Shown: in pieces, positions 1 through 7,330 of the stretch
Layout: the number at the start of each line of letters is the position of its first letter
Position numbering within the stretch: the stretch's first letter is position 1
Assembly: GCA_965200045.1 (NCBI GenBank)
Contig: OZ241330.1
Location: forward strand, 310,001-374,000
DNA length: 64,000 bases
DNA from: Bin25 sp026709415
GTDB taxonomy: Bacteria; Bacteroidota; Bacteroidia; Flavobacteriales; Flavobacteriaceae
Direction of reading: 5' to 3'
Translations under genes and position numbers: made by a program
The notes under the pieces: model-generated
Databases searched by the model: none
Told to the model about the DNA's origin: nothing
What the model saw: only the letters and a program-made list of their open reading frames with translations

Positions 1-231
1 AATCGGGTTCAAAATCTTCGAAAATCCCAAAAATTTGAAATCACTGATAGAATTGAAATATATTTGGAAAAAAACAATTTTTTAGAAGAGGTCATTAACC
101 AAAATTATGAGTACATTGTCAGTGAAACTCTTGCGAAAAAATTAAGTTTTGAAATTAGTTTACAAAATGCTCACAAAATTTCAATTGACCAATATGAAAT
201 TAATTTAATAATTAAAAGAACTGCATTATGA
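1..231 (+). CDS. ileS: Isoleucyl-tRNA synthetase, C-terminal 76 residues (5' end outside window)
   Basis: The first frame is open from base 1 to the TGA at 229-231 and encodes 76 residues, starting NRVQNLRKSQKFEITDRI. This matches the C-terminal anticodon-binding tail of bacterial/eukaryotic-type IleRS, where RxQNLRK...FEVTDRI is a recurring pattern. The following dksA/traR-like gene and lspA reproduce the ileS-dksA-lspA gene order common in Bacteroidota, which supports the call. The stop overlaps the next start as ATGA, so the two genes are translationally coupled. The catalytic domains lie to the left of the window and were not seen. Confidence 0.85.
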   Translation, partial: NRVQNLRKSQKFEITDRIEIYLEKNNFLEEVINQNYEYIVSETLAKKLSFEISLQNAHKISIDQYEINLIIKRTAL

Positions 232-614
232 GTACCATTGAAACAAAATTGAAATACTCTGATCAAGAATTAGAAGAGTTCAAAGAATTGATTGAAACCA
301 AAATTCAGAACGCTCAAAAAGAACTGGAATTTCTTAAAAGGGCTTTCATGAACGATAGCAATAATGGAACGGAAGATACTTCTCCTACTTTTAAAGCCTA
401 CGAAGAAGGTTCTACTACTTTATCTAAGGAGGCTAATGCTCAATTGGCATTACGCCAAGAAAAATTTATACGCGATTTAAAGAATGCCTTGGTGCGTATT
501 GAAAATAAAACCTATGGGGTTTGTAGAGCTACTGGGAAATTGATCAATCGAGAAAGGCTATTATTGGTTCCGCATGCTACTTTATCAATAGAAGCTAAAA
601 AGAGAAAAAAATAA
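228..614 (+). CDS. DksA/TraR-type transcription factor, zinc-less form
   Basis: A 128-residue protein of the DksA/TraR C4-type family, whose members bind the RNA polymerase secondary channel and modulate transcription in the stringent response. Residues about 10-92 are two charged helices able to form the DksA-like coiled coil. The C-terminal region YGVCRATGKLI (96-106) and LLLVPHATLSIEAK (111-124) matches the TraR/DksA finger, but only one cysteine (C99) remains of the usual four, so zinc binding is unlikely. As far as I recall, this degenerate form is normal in Bacteroidota. The start ATG overlaps the ileS stop. Its targets cannot be inferred here. Confidence 0.88.
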   Translation: MSTIETKLKYSDQELEEFKELIETKIQNAQKELEFLKRAFMNDSNNGTEDTSPTFKAYEEGSTTLSKEANAQLALRQEKFIRDLKNALVRIENKTYGVCRATGKLINRERLLLVPHATLSIEAKKRKK

Positions 615-637
615 AAAGAGCATTACTTTTTATTTAT

Positions 638-1222
638 TTGGGAATGGGATGTTCATTATCTGGACAGTCCATTTTCAGTAAGCAAATTTCTATCGATGAC
701 ACCTCTCGTGCAGAGTTTCATTTGCCATGGGTTCATCAACTAGAAGTCATGGGTTCCGATGCTGCCACTGAAATTGAATTGACCTATGGTCGTTTTGGAG
801 AGTATCAAGCTGCAAGTACGATTACATTTAATAAATCAAATGATATCTTAATTGCTCATGAAAAACCTAATCCAAATTTTGAATTTATCGGTGATAAATT
901 AAGTGCTCATAAACTATATGCCACTACAGCAAAACTTATAGTTCCTAGTGGATTGAATCTTCATATCATGGTTGGTCATTGCCAAGTAAATATCAAAGGG
1001 GATCTTGACCATATCCATCTTCAATTAAAATCTGGATTTTGCTCATTCGAAGCAATGACACTCAAGAGTTCCATAGAATCCATAGAGGCCAATATTTGTG
1101 TATCCAATGAATTAATCAATGTTAATGCTTTCAGCAAACATGGATTGGTTTCAACTCATTATGATGCAGGGTATGAATCCCATTTGGATATCGGGACTTC
1201 TTGGGGAGATGTCTTTCATTAA
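638..1222 (+). CDS. Exported protein of unknown function (start uncertain, may be ATA at 611)
   Basis: I do not recognise the family. From the TTG at 638 the product is 194 residues, beta-rich with no catalytic motif. The frame stays open upstream to 599, and 611-637 adds IKRALLFYL before FLGMGCSLSGQ. Together these look like a complete signal peptide: two lysine/arginine residues, a hydrophobic core and a small-residue cleavage site. The only codon that would start that longer form is ATA at 611, which overlaps the dksA stop as ATAA. So either a rare ATA start is used, or the signal peptide is cut by a TTG/ATG start at 638/644. The gene lies between dksA and lspA, probably in the same operon. 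An exported or envelope-associated role is inference only. Confidence 0.65.
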   Translation: MGMGCSLSGQSIFSKQISIDDTSRAEFHLPWVHQLEVMGSDAATEIELTYGRFGEYQAASTITFNKSNDILIAHEKPNPNFEFIGDKLSAHKLYATTAKLIVPSGLNLHIMVGHCQVNIKGDLDHIHLQLKSGFCSFEAMTLKSSIESIEANICVSNELINVNAFSKHGLVSTHYDAGYESHLDIGTSWGDVFH

Positions 1223-1266
1223 GAGTTGTAAGTTTCTATTTTTAGCCCCTGACAAGAAAAGTTAAC

Positions 1267-1947
1267 GTGATATTAAAAAAGGTAAGCATTCATTGGGTGG
1301 TATTGGTCATTTTGGGGGTTTTGCTATTGGATCAGGTTCTCAAATTTTATATCAAACTCAATCACCCCATCAGCAGTTATCTCTCACCGTCGATTATTGA
1401 TTGGGGATTTTTTAGAGTGTTATTTGTTGAGAATCCAGGGATGGCTCTTGGAACAAGAGTCAGTGATATCATTCCGATTGGTGATGAAGATACGGCTAAA
1501 TTAATTCTCACTTTTTTTCGAATTATTGTCATTACGGGGATTGGATTATGGTTATTTTTTAGAGTAATCCAAAAGCAATCTCGTTTATTAAAGTGGTCGG
1601 TGGCTTTGATTTTTGCGGGAGCTCTTGGAAATTTAATCGATTCTGTGTTTTATGGCGTTGTTTTTTCACACAGCTATGGACAAGTCGCTGAATTTTTACC
1701 CCAACAAGGTTATGCCCCACTCTTTTTAGGACATGTGGTAGACTTTATACAATTCCCCTTGGTCACTTGGGTTTGGCCACAATGGGTTCCGTTTTTGGGA
1801 GGTGAATCCTACACCTTTTTTCAATATGTATTTAATATCGCCGATACAGCGATTAGCACAGGGGTATTGATGATTTTAGTTTTTGGTAAGCGCATTACTC
1901 GAGTTAATAACCCTCCCATGACAACCGAAATCCAAGATGAATCTTGA
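1267..1947 (+). CDS. lspA: Lipoprotein signal peptidase (signal peptidase II)
   Basis: Inner-membrane aspartyl protease that removes the signal peptide from diacylglyceryl-prolipoproteins. The 226 residues contain four hydrophobic segments (about 9-28, 82-100, 110-128, 187-207). The conserved blocks are LDQVLKF (21-27), ENPGMALG (55-62), GALGNLIDSVFYG (118-130) and FNIADTAIS (189-197). D125 and D193 are the expected catalytic pair. The sequence is longer than the E. coli enzyme because of a loop around 128-160, as I recall from other Bacteroidota LspA. The start is a GTG at 1267. It lies about 45 bases after the exported protein, last in the ileS-dksA-lspA cluster. Confidence 0.95.
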   Translation: MILKKVSIHWVVLVILGVLLLDQVLKFYIKLNHPISSYLSPSIIDWGFFRVLFVENPGMALGTRVSDIIPIGDEDTAKLILTFFRIIVITGIGLWLFFRVIQKQSRLLKWSVALIFAGALGNLIDSVFYGVVFSHSYGQVAEFLPQQGYAPLFLGHVVDFIQFPLVTWVWPQWVPFLGGESYTFFQYVFNIADTAISTGVLMILVFGKRITRVNNPPMTTEIQDES

Positions 1948-2060
1948 TTTTTAACCTATATTTTGTAATTATTCATAGACTGCTTTTTGTATTTAAAACG
2001 AGGGATACTACAAAAATTTTTTCCTACAGTTCAATAATTCCCAACTTTTTAATTCCTTGA

Positions 2061-2699
2061 ATGGCCAAGATAAAAATATCTAAATCGAAAATCTATCAAT
2101 ATTTTATTGAAACAGATGATAACATTCGTAATTGGGATATGGATTTGAATTTCCCCAAATACACGACTCAATTAATGAATTTAATTAGTAATACTGCTCA
2201 AGCAACAAGATCAAGTGTTGTTGGGCAAATGACGGATTTAATTCCAGAGTTTCTACAGTTAAAAGAGGATCATTCTATTTCAGCTTGGAAAAAATGGTAT
2301 ACTGAAAGATATCCTAACTCTATAGAAAATGCAACGGATAAAATATTTTCAATTTTAAAAAATTATGTTGCTGCTATTCAACAAATAGATAGGGCTATGA
2401 TTGAGAAATGGGTTGAAGATTTAGTGATTTATAAATCTTATACGGGGATCGTTATTCAAGGAATCGCGCTTCAAATGATTGCGAAGAAGTATAACAAAAG
2501 TTATCGAAGAGCAACTCCCGAAGAAGAATCAGATGGGATTGACGGATATATTGGTGATGTCCCAGTACAAATCAAACCTAGAAATGGAGAGAGTTATAAC
2601 GTCCTCATGGACAAATACCGAACAAAATATTTATTAGTGACCTATAAGAAAGAAGATAAATCAGTTTCTATTGAATTTGATGAATCAAAAATTAGCTGA
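2061..2699 (+). CDS. Type II restriction endonuclease, MjaI-like
   Basis: A 212-residue protein resembling the MjaI family of type II restriction endonucleases, which cut unmethylated DNA at a short palindrome. The C-terminal half carries SDGIDGYIGDVPVQIKPRN (157-175), which reads as a PD-(D/E)xK core: D158/D161 as metal ligand, then QxK at 170-172. The N-terminal half is helical with no recognised motif. Its 3' end overlaps the convergent methylase gene by 58 bases, the expected partner arrangement. Target site is a guess: MjaI itself is reported to cut CTAG, but sites within a family can differ. CTAG still occurs in this window, so depletion gives no clear support. Confidence 0.72.
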   Translation: MAKIKISKSKIYQYFIETDDNIRNWDMDLNFPKYTTQLMNLISNTAQATRSSVVGQMTDLIPEFLQLKEDHSISAWKKWYTERYPNSIENATDKIFSILKNYVAAIQQIDRAMIEKWVEDLVIYKSYTGIVIQGIALQMIAKKYNKSYRRATPEEESDGIDGYIGDVPVQIKPRNGESYNVLMDKYRTKYLLVTYKKEDKSVSIEFDESKIS

Positions 2700-3739
2700 T
2701 CTTTATTCAGTGCTTTGTAATAAGTATAAAAGTGGTTGTCTTTTCCTTCTATTTTATCTATTACGTTTAATTTAATTTCTGTTTCTTGATTCGTCATAAC
2801 GGAAACATTGTGATATCGATTATAATGTTTCAACGGTTTATGATATTCTCGAACAAATGAATGATGATTATCAATGCGTTCATAGATAATATCATTTAAT
2901 TGATTAACGGATTGATTTTTAATGCGATTAGTGATAATATCTCTTAAATTCACATCTATTTCTATTCCCACACTATTTCTTTCTAATAACATAGATGCTA
3001 ATGTTGTGGTTCCTGTTCCAAGAAAAGGGTCGAGTACGATCTCTCCTTTCACAGAGAACATGTTAATCAGTCGATAAGGAACTTCAAAAGGATAGGCTGC
3101 ACTTCTGTCTCTACTTTTTTTAGTGTTTAATTTTTGTTTTGTTCCGCTAAAATTCCATAAATCACTAAACCAAATATTTCTTTCTTCCCAAAAATAAGAA
3201 CTCTCTTTTCTATTTACTTTTTGCTCTAATGTTTTAAACTCCCTTCTTCTTCCTTTTCGGAATATCAATATCCACTCGTGTTCTAATGTGACATAAGCTC
3301 CTACAGGTAACATGCCTGAACCCATAAATTTATTAGGCGCATTGGTTACTTTTCGCCACAGAATATTTGGTAAGTTATGATGCCCAAGATCGATGAATTT
3401 TTGAAGTATTCTTCCATGATTTGAATAAAGAGAAAAATTTTTGTCGATCGTTCGAGTAGCGTCTCCAATATTAATACAACTGATACCTCCTGGAATCAAC
3501 ACTCTATCCAATTCTTCCCATATTAAATCTAACTCTTGATGCATTAATTCGAAAGCTAATCGCCCTTTGTTATTCTTTAATGCTTTTTCAATATCCCTGT
3601 TTTGTTCTGAAAAAATACTATCCCACATTTCAATCATGGGGTATGGTGGTGAAGTTACCACAAGATGTACGCTTCTATCCTTTATATGTTTTATTCTATT
3701 GGCATTACAATAAAATATCTTATGCTCTGTTTGTTTCAT
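2642..3739 (-). CDS. Site-specific DNA methyltransferase (TSPPY type) of the MjaI-like R-M system
   Basis: A 365-residue amino-methyltransferase that would protect the sites cut by the adjacent endonuclease. The catalytic motif IV TSPPYP is at 29-34 and the SAM-binding motif DPFLGTGTTTLAS lies near 237-249. Motif IV before motif I is the beta-class order. TSPPY is most common in N4-cytosine methylases, but N6-adenine modification cannot be excluded. The target-recognition part lies between the motifs (about 100-220). The gene converges on and overlaps the endonuclease gene, so transcription of each reads into the antisense of the other, which could balance the two activities. The ATG at 3739 is a good start. 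Confidence 0.85.
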   Translation of the reverse strand: MKQTEHKIFYCNANRIKHIKDRSVHLVVTSPPYPMIEMWDSIFSEQNRDIEKALKNNKGRLAFELMHQELDLIWEELDRVLIPGGISCINIGDATRTIDKNFSLYSNHGRILQKFIDLGHHNLPNILWRKVTNAPNKFMGSGMLPVGAYVTLEHEWILIFRKGRRREFKTLEQKVNRKESSYFWEERNIWFSDLWNFSGTKQKLNTKKSRDRSAAYPFEVPYRLINMFSVKGEIVLDPFLGTGTTTLASMLLERNSVGIEIDVNLRDIITNRIKNQSVNQLNDIIYERIDNHHSFVREYHKPLKHYNRYHNVSVMTNQETEIKLNVIDKIEGKDNHFYTYYKALNKDQLIFDSSNSIETDLSSFL

Positions 3740-4285
3740 GTGTTTATTGTTTGATTCCTCGCTCCATTTAACAACTAATTAAATTACCTTAATTCCATGT
3801 AAACCAATACCTTATCCTACATTATGTTGACCACAGAACTCATTTAATCCAATGGCCTTGGCTATCAAAAATATTCATTTTCCGGAATAATTGCTTTTTG
3901 GCACTTAAGGATATAATCCCCCGTTAATTTTTTGAAGTGTTTCTTGGATTTTTCCCCTTGGGAAATCTTCCACTAGTAAATACAAGGTCTCTTCATTCGA
4001 TGCCTTGATTATTTTTTTAAAAATTTGGAAATTTCAATGGCTTTTTTTACTCTATCAAAATGATATTGTTTATCCTTGACTTGATATTCCAATCGAGAAA
4101 GAATCTCTTTTTTATTTTTTGAGGATGAAACCACATCAATACTAAATCCTAATTGTTGTTTTAAATAACAATTTCGATGAGGTTCTTGGGAAATCGTAAA
4201 CCATACATGGAAATGACCGACTTCATGAACCAATACATAACGGTCCACCTCATCCCAATAATCACGAGGACAACCATTATTCAAT

Positions 4286-4317
4286 AAAATTTTGGTTCTA
4301 TGGCAATTTGTGTGGAT
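4286..4317 (+). repeat. Left target duplication and inverted repeat of the ISL3 element
   Basis: AAAATTTT (4286-4293) is the target duplication; 4294-4317 is the left terminal inverted repeat, beginning GGTTCTATGGCAATT. Confidence 0.9.
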
Positions 4318-5584
4318 AGAGTTCTAAGCCTCCACAGAAAAACAAGACTGCCGACCGGAAGTTTTCGAACTTTCGGTATCCTCTGGCCACGGTTTTGATT
4401 GGTTGGATTTTCCCATGGATTCGTTCCGCCCGGGCATTGGATTGTTTGAAAACGAGGGCATGGATGATCCCATCGAGATGTCTTTGGAACATCTTGGCCA
4501 CCTCCATGACTTCTTGGATGCCCGTCGCCTTGACTTGGTCCAACCAAGATGTCAATCGCTCTTTGGCTTGTATGATCTCGCGAGCATGGAAAATAGCTTT
4601 CAAATCCTCACGACATGTCCAAGCTTTACGAGCTTGCCCATGGGCTTGTTGCATGGCCTCGAAGAGGATGTCTTGTTTTTCAGTTCTATTTTCCGGATTC
4701 TTCCATTGAGCCAAACGGCTGTTTTTTAAGATCGCATGGTGTTGGACTTCTCGGCGTCTGACCGCATCGATGGCCCGATTCAAAGACTGGATCCAGTGAA
4801 ATCGATCATGAATCAAAGAGGCATTGGGTAACAGTTCTTTGGTCAAACGGACAGAGACGTGCCACCTATCCGTTGTGATGGTTTGGACAAACGGCTTTTG
4901 ATGGCCAGGCACCAGACAATTGAACATGGTTTGGGTGGCTTTTCGATGCCGACCGTGAATCCAATCCAAAACGAAGCCTGTTTCCAGATTACTCACCACC
5001 GTGGCATCGTGATGGCTCCGTTTCAAGGCTTTTTCATGCATGCTCCAATGATGCAGCTCTTCTAGAAAACGCTTGGTCCATCCTTGTTCCACGGCACAAT
5101 GCATGATGCGATGGATGGTATGGACTCCACAACGAAGTCATTGATCTATTTTGTATGGATTGCCATTGGCTAGCAGGACGTCCATCACCCAGCGTTCAAA
5201 ATGGATGGTGTATCGACGGGTAGTCACCGCCCAGGGCACGGAGATGCTTTTGACTTGGCCAGAAGAACCACGAACACGAGGAACACGACAGTGAATAGTG
5301 CATTGGCTTCGAAAGACATCTCAATGACGCCAAACACGTTGTTTCCGATGGTCATCAAGAACGGCCTTTTGACCGGTTTCAGGACAAACACAGGACACAT
5401 GCCAGTGAACCTTGTTGTTGTTCTCATCATCAGTGACGAATTCAATTTGCCAATCAGAGCCTCAATCAAGATTGGCTTTGGCAATGACGGTTAGGGTATC
5501 CATAAAGTAAAGTTTGTACTCCAAAACTATAATTCAACGGATCATCATTATACTTGGATCATCCACACAAATTGTCATAGAACC
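4294..5584 (-). mobile_element. ISL3-family insertion sequence, 1291 bp, decayed
   Basis: The ends are 24-bp inverted repeats with one mismatch: 4294-4317 reads GGTTCTATGGCAATTTGTGT then GGAT, and 5561-5584 is its complement. They are flanked by identical 8-bp direct repeats AAAATTTT (4286-4293 and 5585-5592). An 8-bp AT-rich palindromic target and ends starting GG(T/G)TCT are typical of ISL3. It carries one transposase frame on the minus strand with three in-frame TGA codons. The GC content is visibly higher than in the flanks, which suggests recent arrival from elsewhere. The transposase stop (TAG, complement of 4298-4300) lies inside the left inverted repeat. Confidence 0.9.
4298..5503 (-). 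pseudogene. ISL3-family transposase, interrupted by three in-frame TGA codons
   Basis: One reading frame runs from ATG 5503 to the TAG at 4298 and would give about 401 residues, the usual ISL3 size. The N-terminal part (MDTLTVIAKANLD*GSDWQ..., VSCVCPETGQKA, RVWRH*DVF, IHCRVPRVR) matches the zinc-ribbon region of the family. The C-terminal 268 residues are intact and include TTDRWHVSVRLTKELLPNA and SNARAERIHGKIQPIKTVAR near the end. The three premature stops, marked *, are all TGA and precede the intact 268-residue part (from 5104). The element is not expected to move by itself unless an intact copy exists. Confidence 0.88.
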
Positions 5585-5592
5585 AAAATTTT
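5561..5592 (-). repeat. Right inverted repeat and target duplication of the ISL3 element
   Basis: 5561-5584 is the complement of the left end with one mismatch (GGTTCTATGACAATT... on the minus strand), followed by the second AAAATTTT copy at 5585-5592. Confidence 0.9.
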
Positions 5593-5744
5593 TTCAGTCC
5601 ATCGAGAACCATAAACATAGTCTTCGCTGATGGATTCTAAATCCACAATATGGCCAGGTTGTAAATCCATTATGCTGATGGTTTTTGTTTTAATGATCGG
5701 AGTGGCTTCTTTTTCAGTTTTTTCACATTGTAGAACAATGATTT

Positions 5745-5970
5745 TCATTTCTTTAACAAATCGTTTTTAGCGTATAGACGAAGATACAACATTATCGAAT
5801 GAATCCATACCGTGGCCAAACTAGTGCTGATTATCCATAAAGGAAGCCCTGGTCGGATAGGGCATAAAACAAAAATAATACGGCGGGCAATGCTAAAAAT
5901 TGAAGCATGGCATTTTTTATGATACCCCCACCTGCTTTTTTAGTATTTGCTTTGATATCATAATACCCAT
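5745..5970 (-). pseudogene. Small membrane protein gene, probably frameshifted
   Basis: On the minus strand two frames hold convincing but non-overlapping hydrophobic segments. One reads KKAGGGIIKNAMLQFLALPAVLFLFYALSDQG, then a stop. The other reads GLPLWIISTSLATVWIHSIMLYLRLYAKNDLLKK and ends with a TGA that overlaps the start of the HExxH gene as ATGA. A one-base change near 5848 (CAGGG run) would join them into a small two-TM protein. A second shift in the A6 run near 5942 may be needed to reach the ATG at 5961 or 5970. The operon-like overlap argues that the downstream frame is the real C terminus. No family recognised. Confidence 0.45.
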
Positions 5971-6307
5971 GAAATCATTTGGGAATTATTATTACAACCA
6001 TTCGAGTCAGAAGTTTTTTTGTTTTAGTTCATTGTATAGCATACTATTTTCTCAAATGAAAACTTTTTTCGTTATTCTATGTTTGATATTTTGAATTTTT
6101 ATGGAACATATCATTTGCTGTTTATCCGTGTTGATGTCCATCTGATTGAAGTATGCAGTAACTTTAGTATGATTTACAAGTACTAGTTTAGACATTGTTA
6201 AATTCTAATTGGTTTGTTCTTAGAAATTCATTTATTTTGGAGTTCCCTTTTTTAATCTAAAAAACAATTCATACCGTCAAGAAAAACAACATTTTAAATA
6301 AATTCCG
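5971..6307. other. AT-rich intergenic region upstream of nrdB
   Basis: No gene is supported here; the frame at 5900-6094 on the plus strand has no protein-like features. It should hold the nrdBA promoter. I could not identify a clean TAnnTTTG box or an NrdR-box pair by eye. Confidence 0.5.
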
Positions 6308-7297
6308 ATGTCGCAAATGGAACTCATATTAAAAGAAAATAAAGATCGATTCGTCATTTTTCCAATCCAACACATCGATCTTTGGACTTGGTATAAAATC
6401 TGTGAAGCTTGTTTTTGGACAGCTGAAGAAATTGACTTGAGTAATGACCTTACCGACTGGAATGATAAATTAAATGATGATGAACGGTACTTCATCAAGC
6501 ATATATTGGCTTTTTTCGCCGCTTCCGATGGTATTGTTAATGAAAATTTAGCTGAAAATTTTGTTAATGAAGTTCAATTCACTGAAGCCAAGTTTTTCTA
6601 TGGATTTCAAATCATGATGGAAAATATTCATTCTGAAACTTATTCCTTATTGATTGAAACATATGTCGAAGATCCAGAAGAAAAAGACCGACTATTTAAA
6701 GCTATTGAAGTATTTCCCGCTATTAAAAAGAAGGCTGATTGGGCATTAAAATGGATTGATTCTGATTCTTTTGCAGAGCGATTGATTGCCTTTGCAGCCG
6801 TTGAAGGTATTTTCTTTTCTGGAGCGTTTTGTTCCATTTTTTGGCTCAAAAAAAGAGGATTGATGCCGGGATTGACTTTTTCCAATGAACTGATTTCACG
6901 AGATGAAGGGATGCATTGTGATTTTGCTGTACACGTACACAACAACCATTTGATCAACAAAGTCCCAAAAGAAAGAATACGAGAAATTTTAGTTGATGCT
7001 TTAAACATCGAAAGAGAATTCATCACCGAATCTCTTCCTGTTCGATTGATTGGGATGAATGCCGATTTAATGACCCAGTATTTAGAATTTGTTACCGATC
7101 GATTGCTGGTCCAATTAGAAGTAGAAAAAGAATATCATGTGGAGAATCCATTTGACTTCATGGAAATCATTTCTATTGAAGGAAAAACCAACTTTTTTGA
7201 AAAGAAAGTTGCTGAGTATCAAAAGGCAGGCGTTAAAAGATCCGCTAGTGATATTGCTTCGGGCATCAAAGAATTTGGCACAGATGAAGAGTTTTAA
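6308..7297 (+). CDS. nrdB: Ribonucleotide reductase class I, small (radical) subunit
   Basis: The 329-residue beta subunit generates the radical needed to reduce ribonucleoside diphosphates and works with the NrdA product of the next gene. The ferritin-like fold carries the expected metal and radical residues: EEID (40-43), MENIHSETY with E105, H108 and the radical tyrosine Y112, a second EGIFF segment, and ISRDEGMH with the last Glu/His ligands. The tyrosine is present, so this is the tyrosyl-radical type, and the sequence resembles the eukaryote-like R2 proteins. The acidic tail ending DEEF would dock on NrdA. nrdA follows 33 bases downstream, so they are cotranscribed. Confidence 0.96.
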   Translation: MSQMELILKENKDRFVIFPIQHIDLWTWYKICEACFWTAEEIDLSNDLTDWNDKLNDDERYFIKHILAFFAASDGIVNENLAENFVNEVQFTEAKFFYGFQIMMENIHSETYSLLIETYVEDPEEKDRLFKAIEVFPAIKKKADWALKWIDSDSFAERLIAFAAVEGIFFSGAFCSIFWLKKRGLMPGLTFSNELISRDEGMHCDFAVHVHNNHLINKVPKERIREILVDALNIEREFITESLPVRLIGMNADLMTQYLEFVTDRLLVQLEVEKEYHVENPFDFMEIISIEGKTNFFEKKVAEYQKAGVKRSASDIASGIKEFGTDEEF

Positions 7298-7330
7298 TGA
7301 ACTAAGAATTAATTAAATCAATATAGAGCC

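Larger units (their letters stand above)
3905..5748 (-). pseudogene. HExxH metalloprotease-like protein gene, split by an ISL3 element and frameshifted
   Basis: The N-terminal part runs leftward from ATG 5748 to 5585 (MKIIVLQCEKTEK...). The C-terminal part resumes at 4293. Removing the IS and one copy of the 8-bp duplication joins them in frame as ...RWTEKILLNNGCPRDYW... and restores a small protein with the zinc-protease-like motif HEVGH. The C-terminal part reaches a stop at 4009 after an A7 run. With one more A the frame would continue for about 34 more protein-like residues (KASNEETLYLLVEDFPRG...) to a TAA at 3905-3907. The gene is therefore doubly broken. Its start overlaps the stop of the upstream gene as ATGA, so it was in an operon. 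Function unknown; the protease activity is only suggested by the motif. Confidence 0.75.

Noticed and set aside
4395..5065. Long plus-strand frames opposite the ISL3 transposase
   Set aside because: They are shadows of the GC-richer transposase gene on the other strand, with no protein-family features.
5201..5494. Open frames on both strands inside the ISL3 N-terminal region
   Set aside because: The transposase frame with three TGA explains the region; the others lack family residues.
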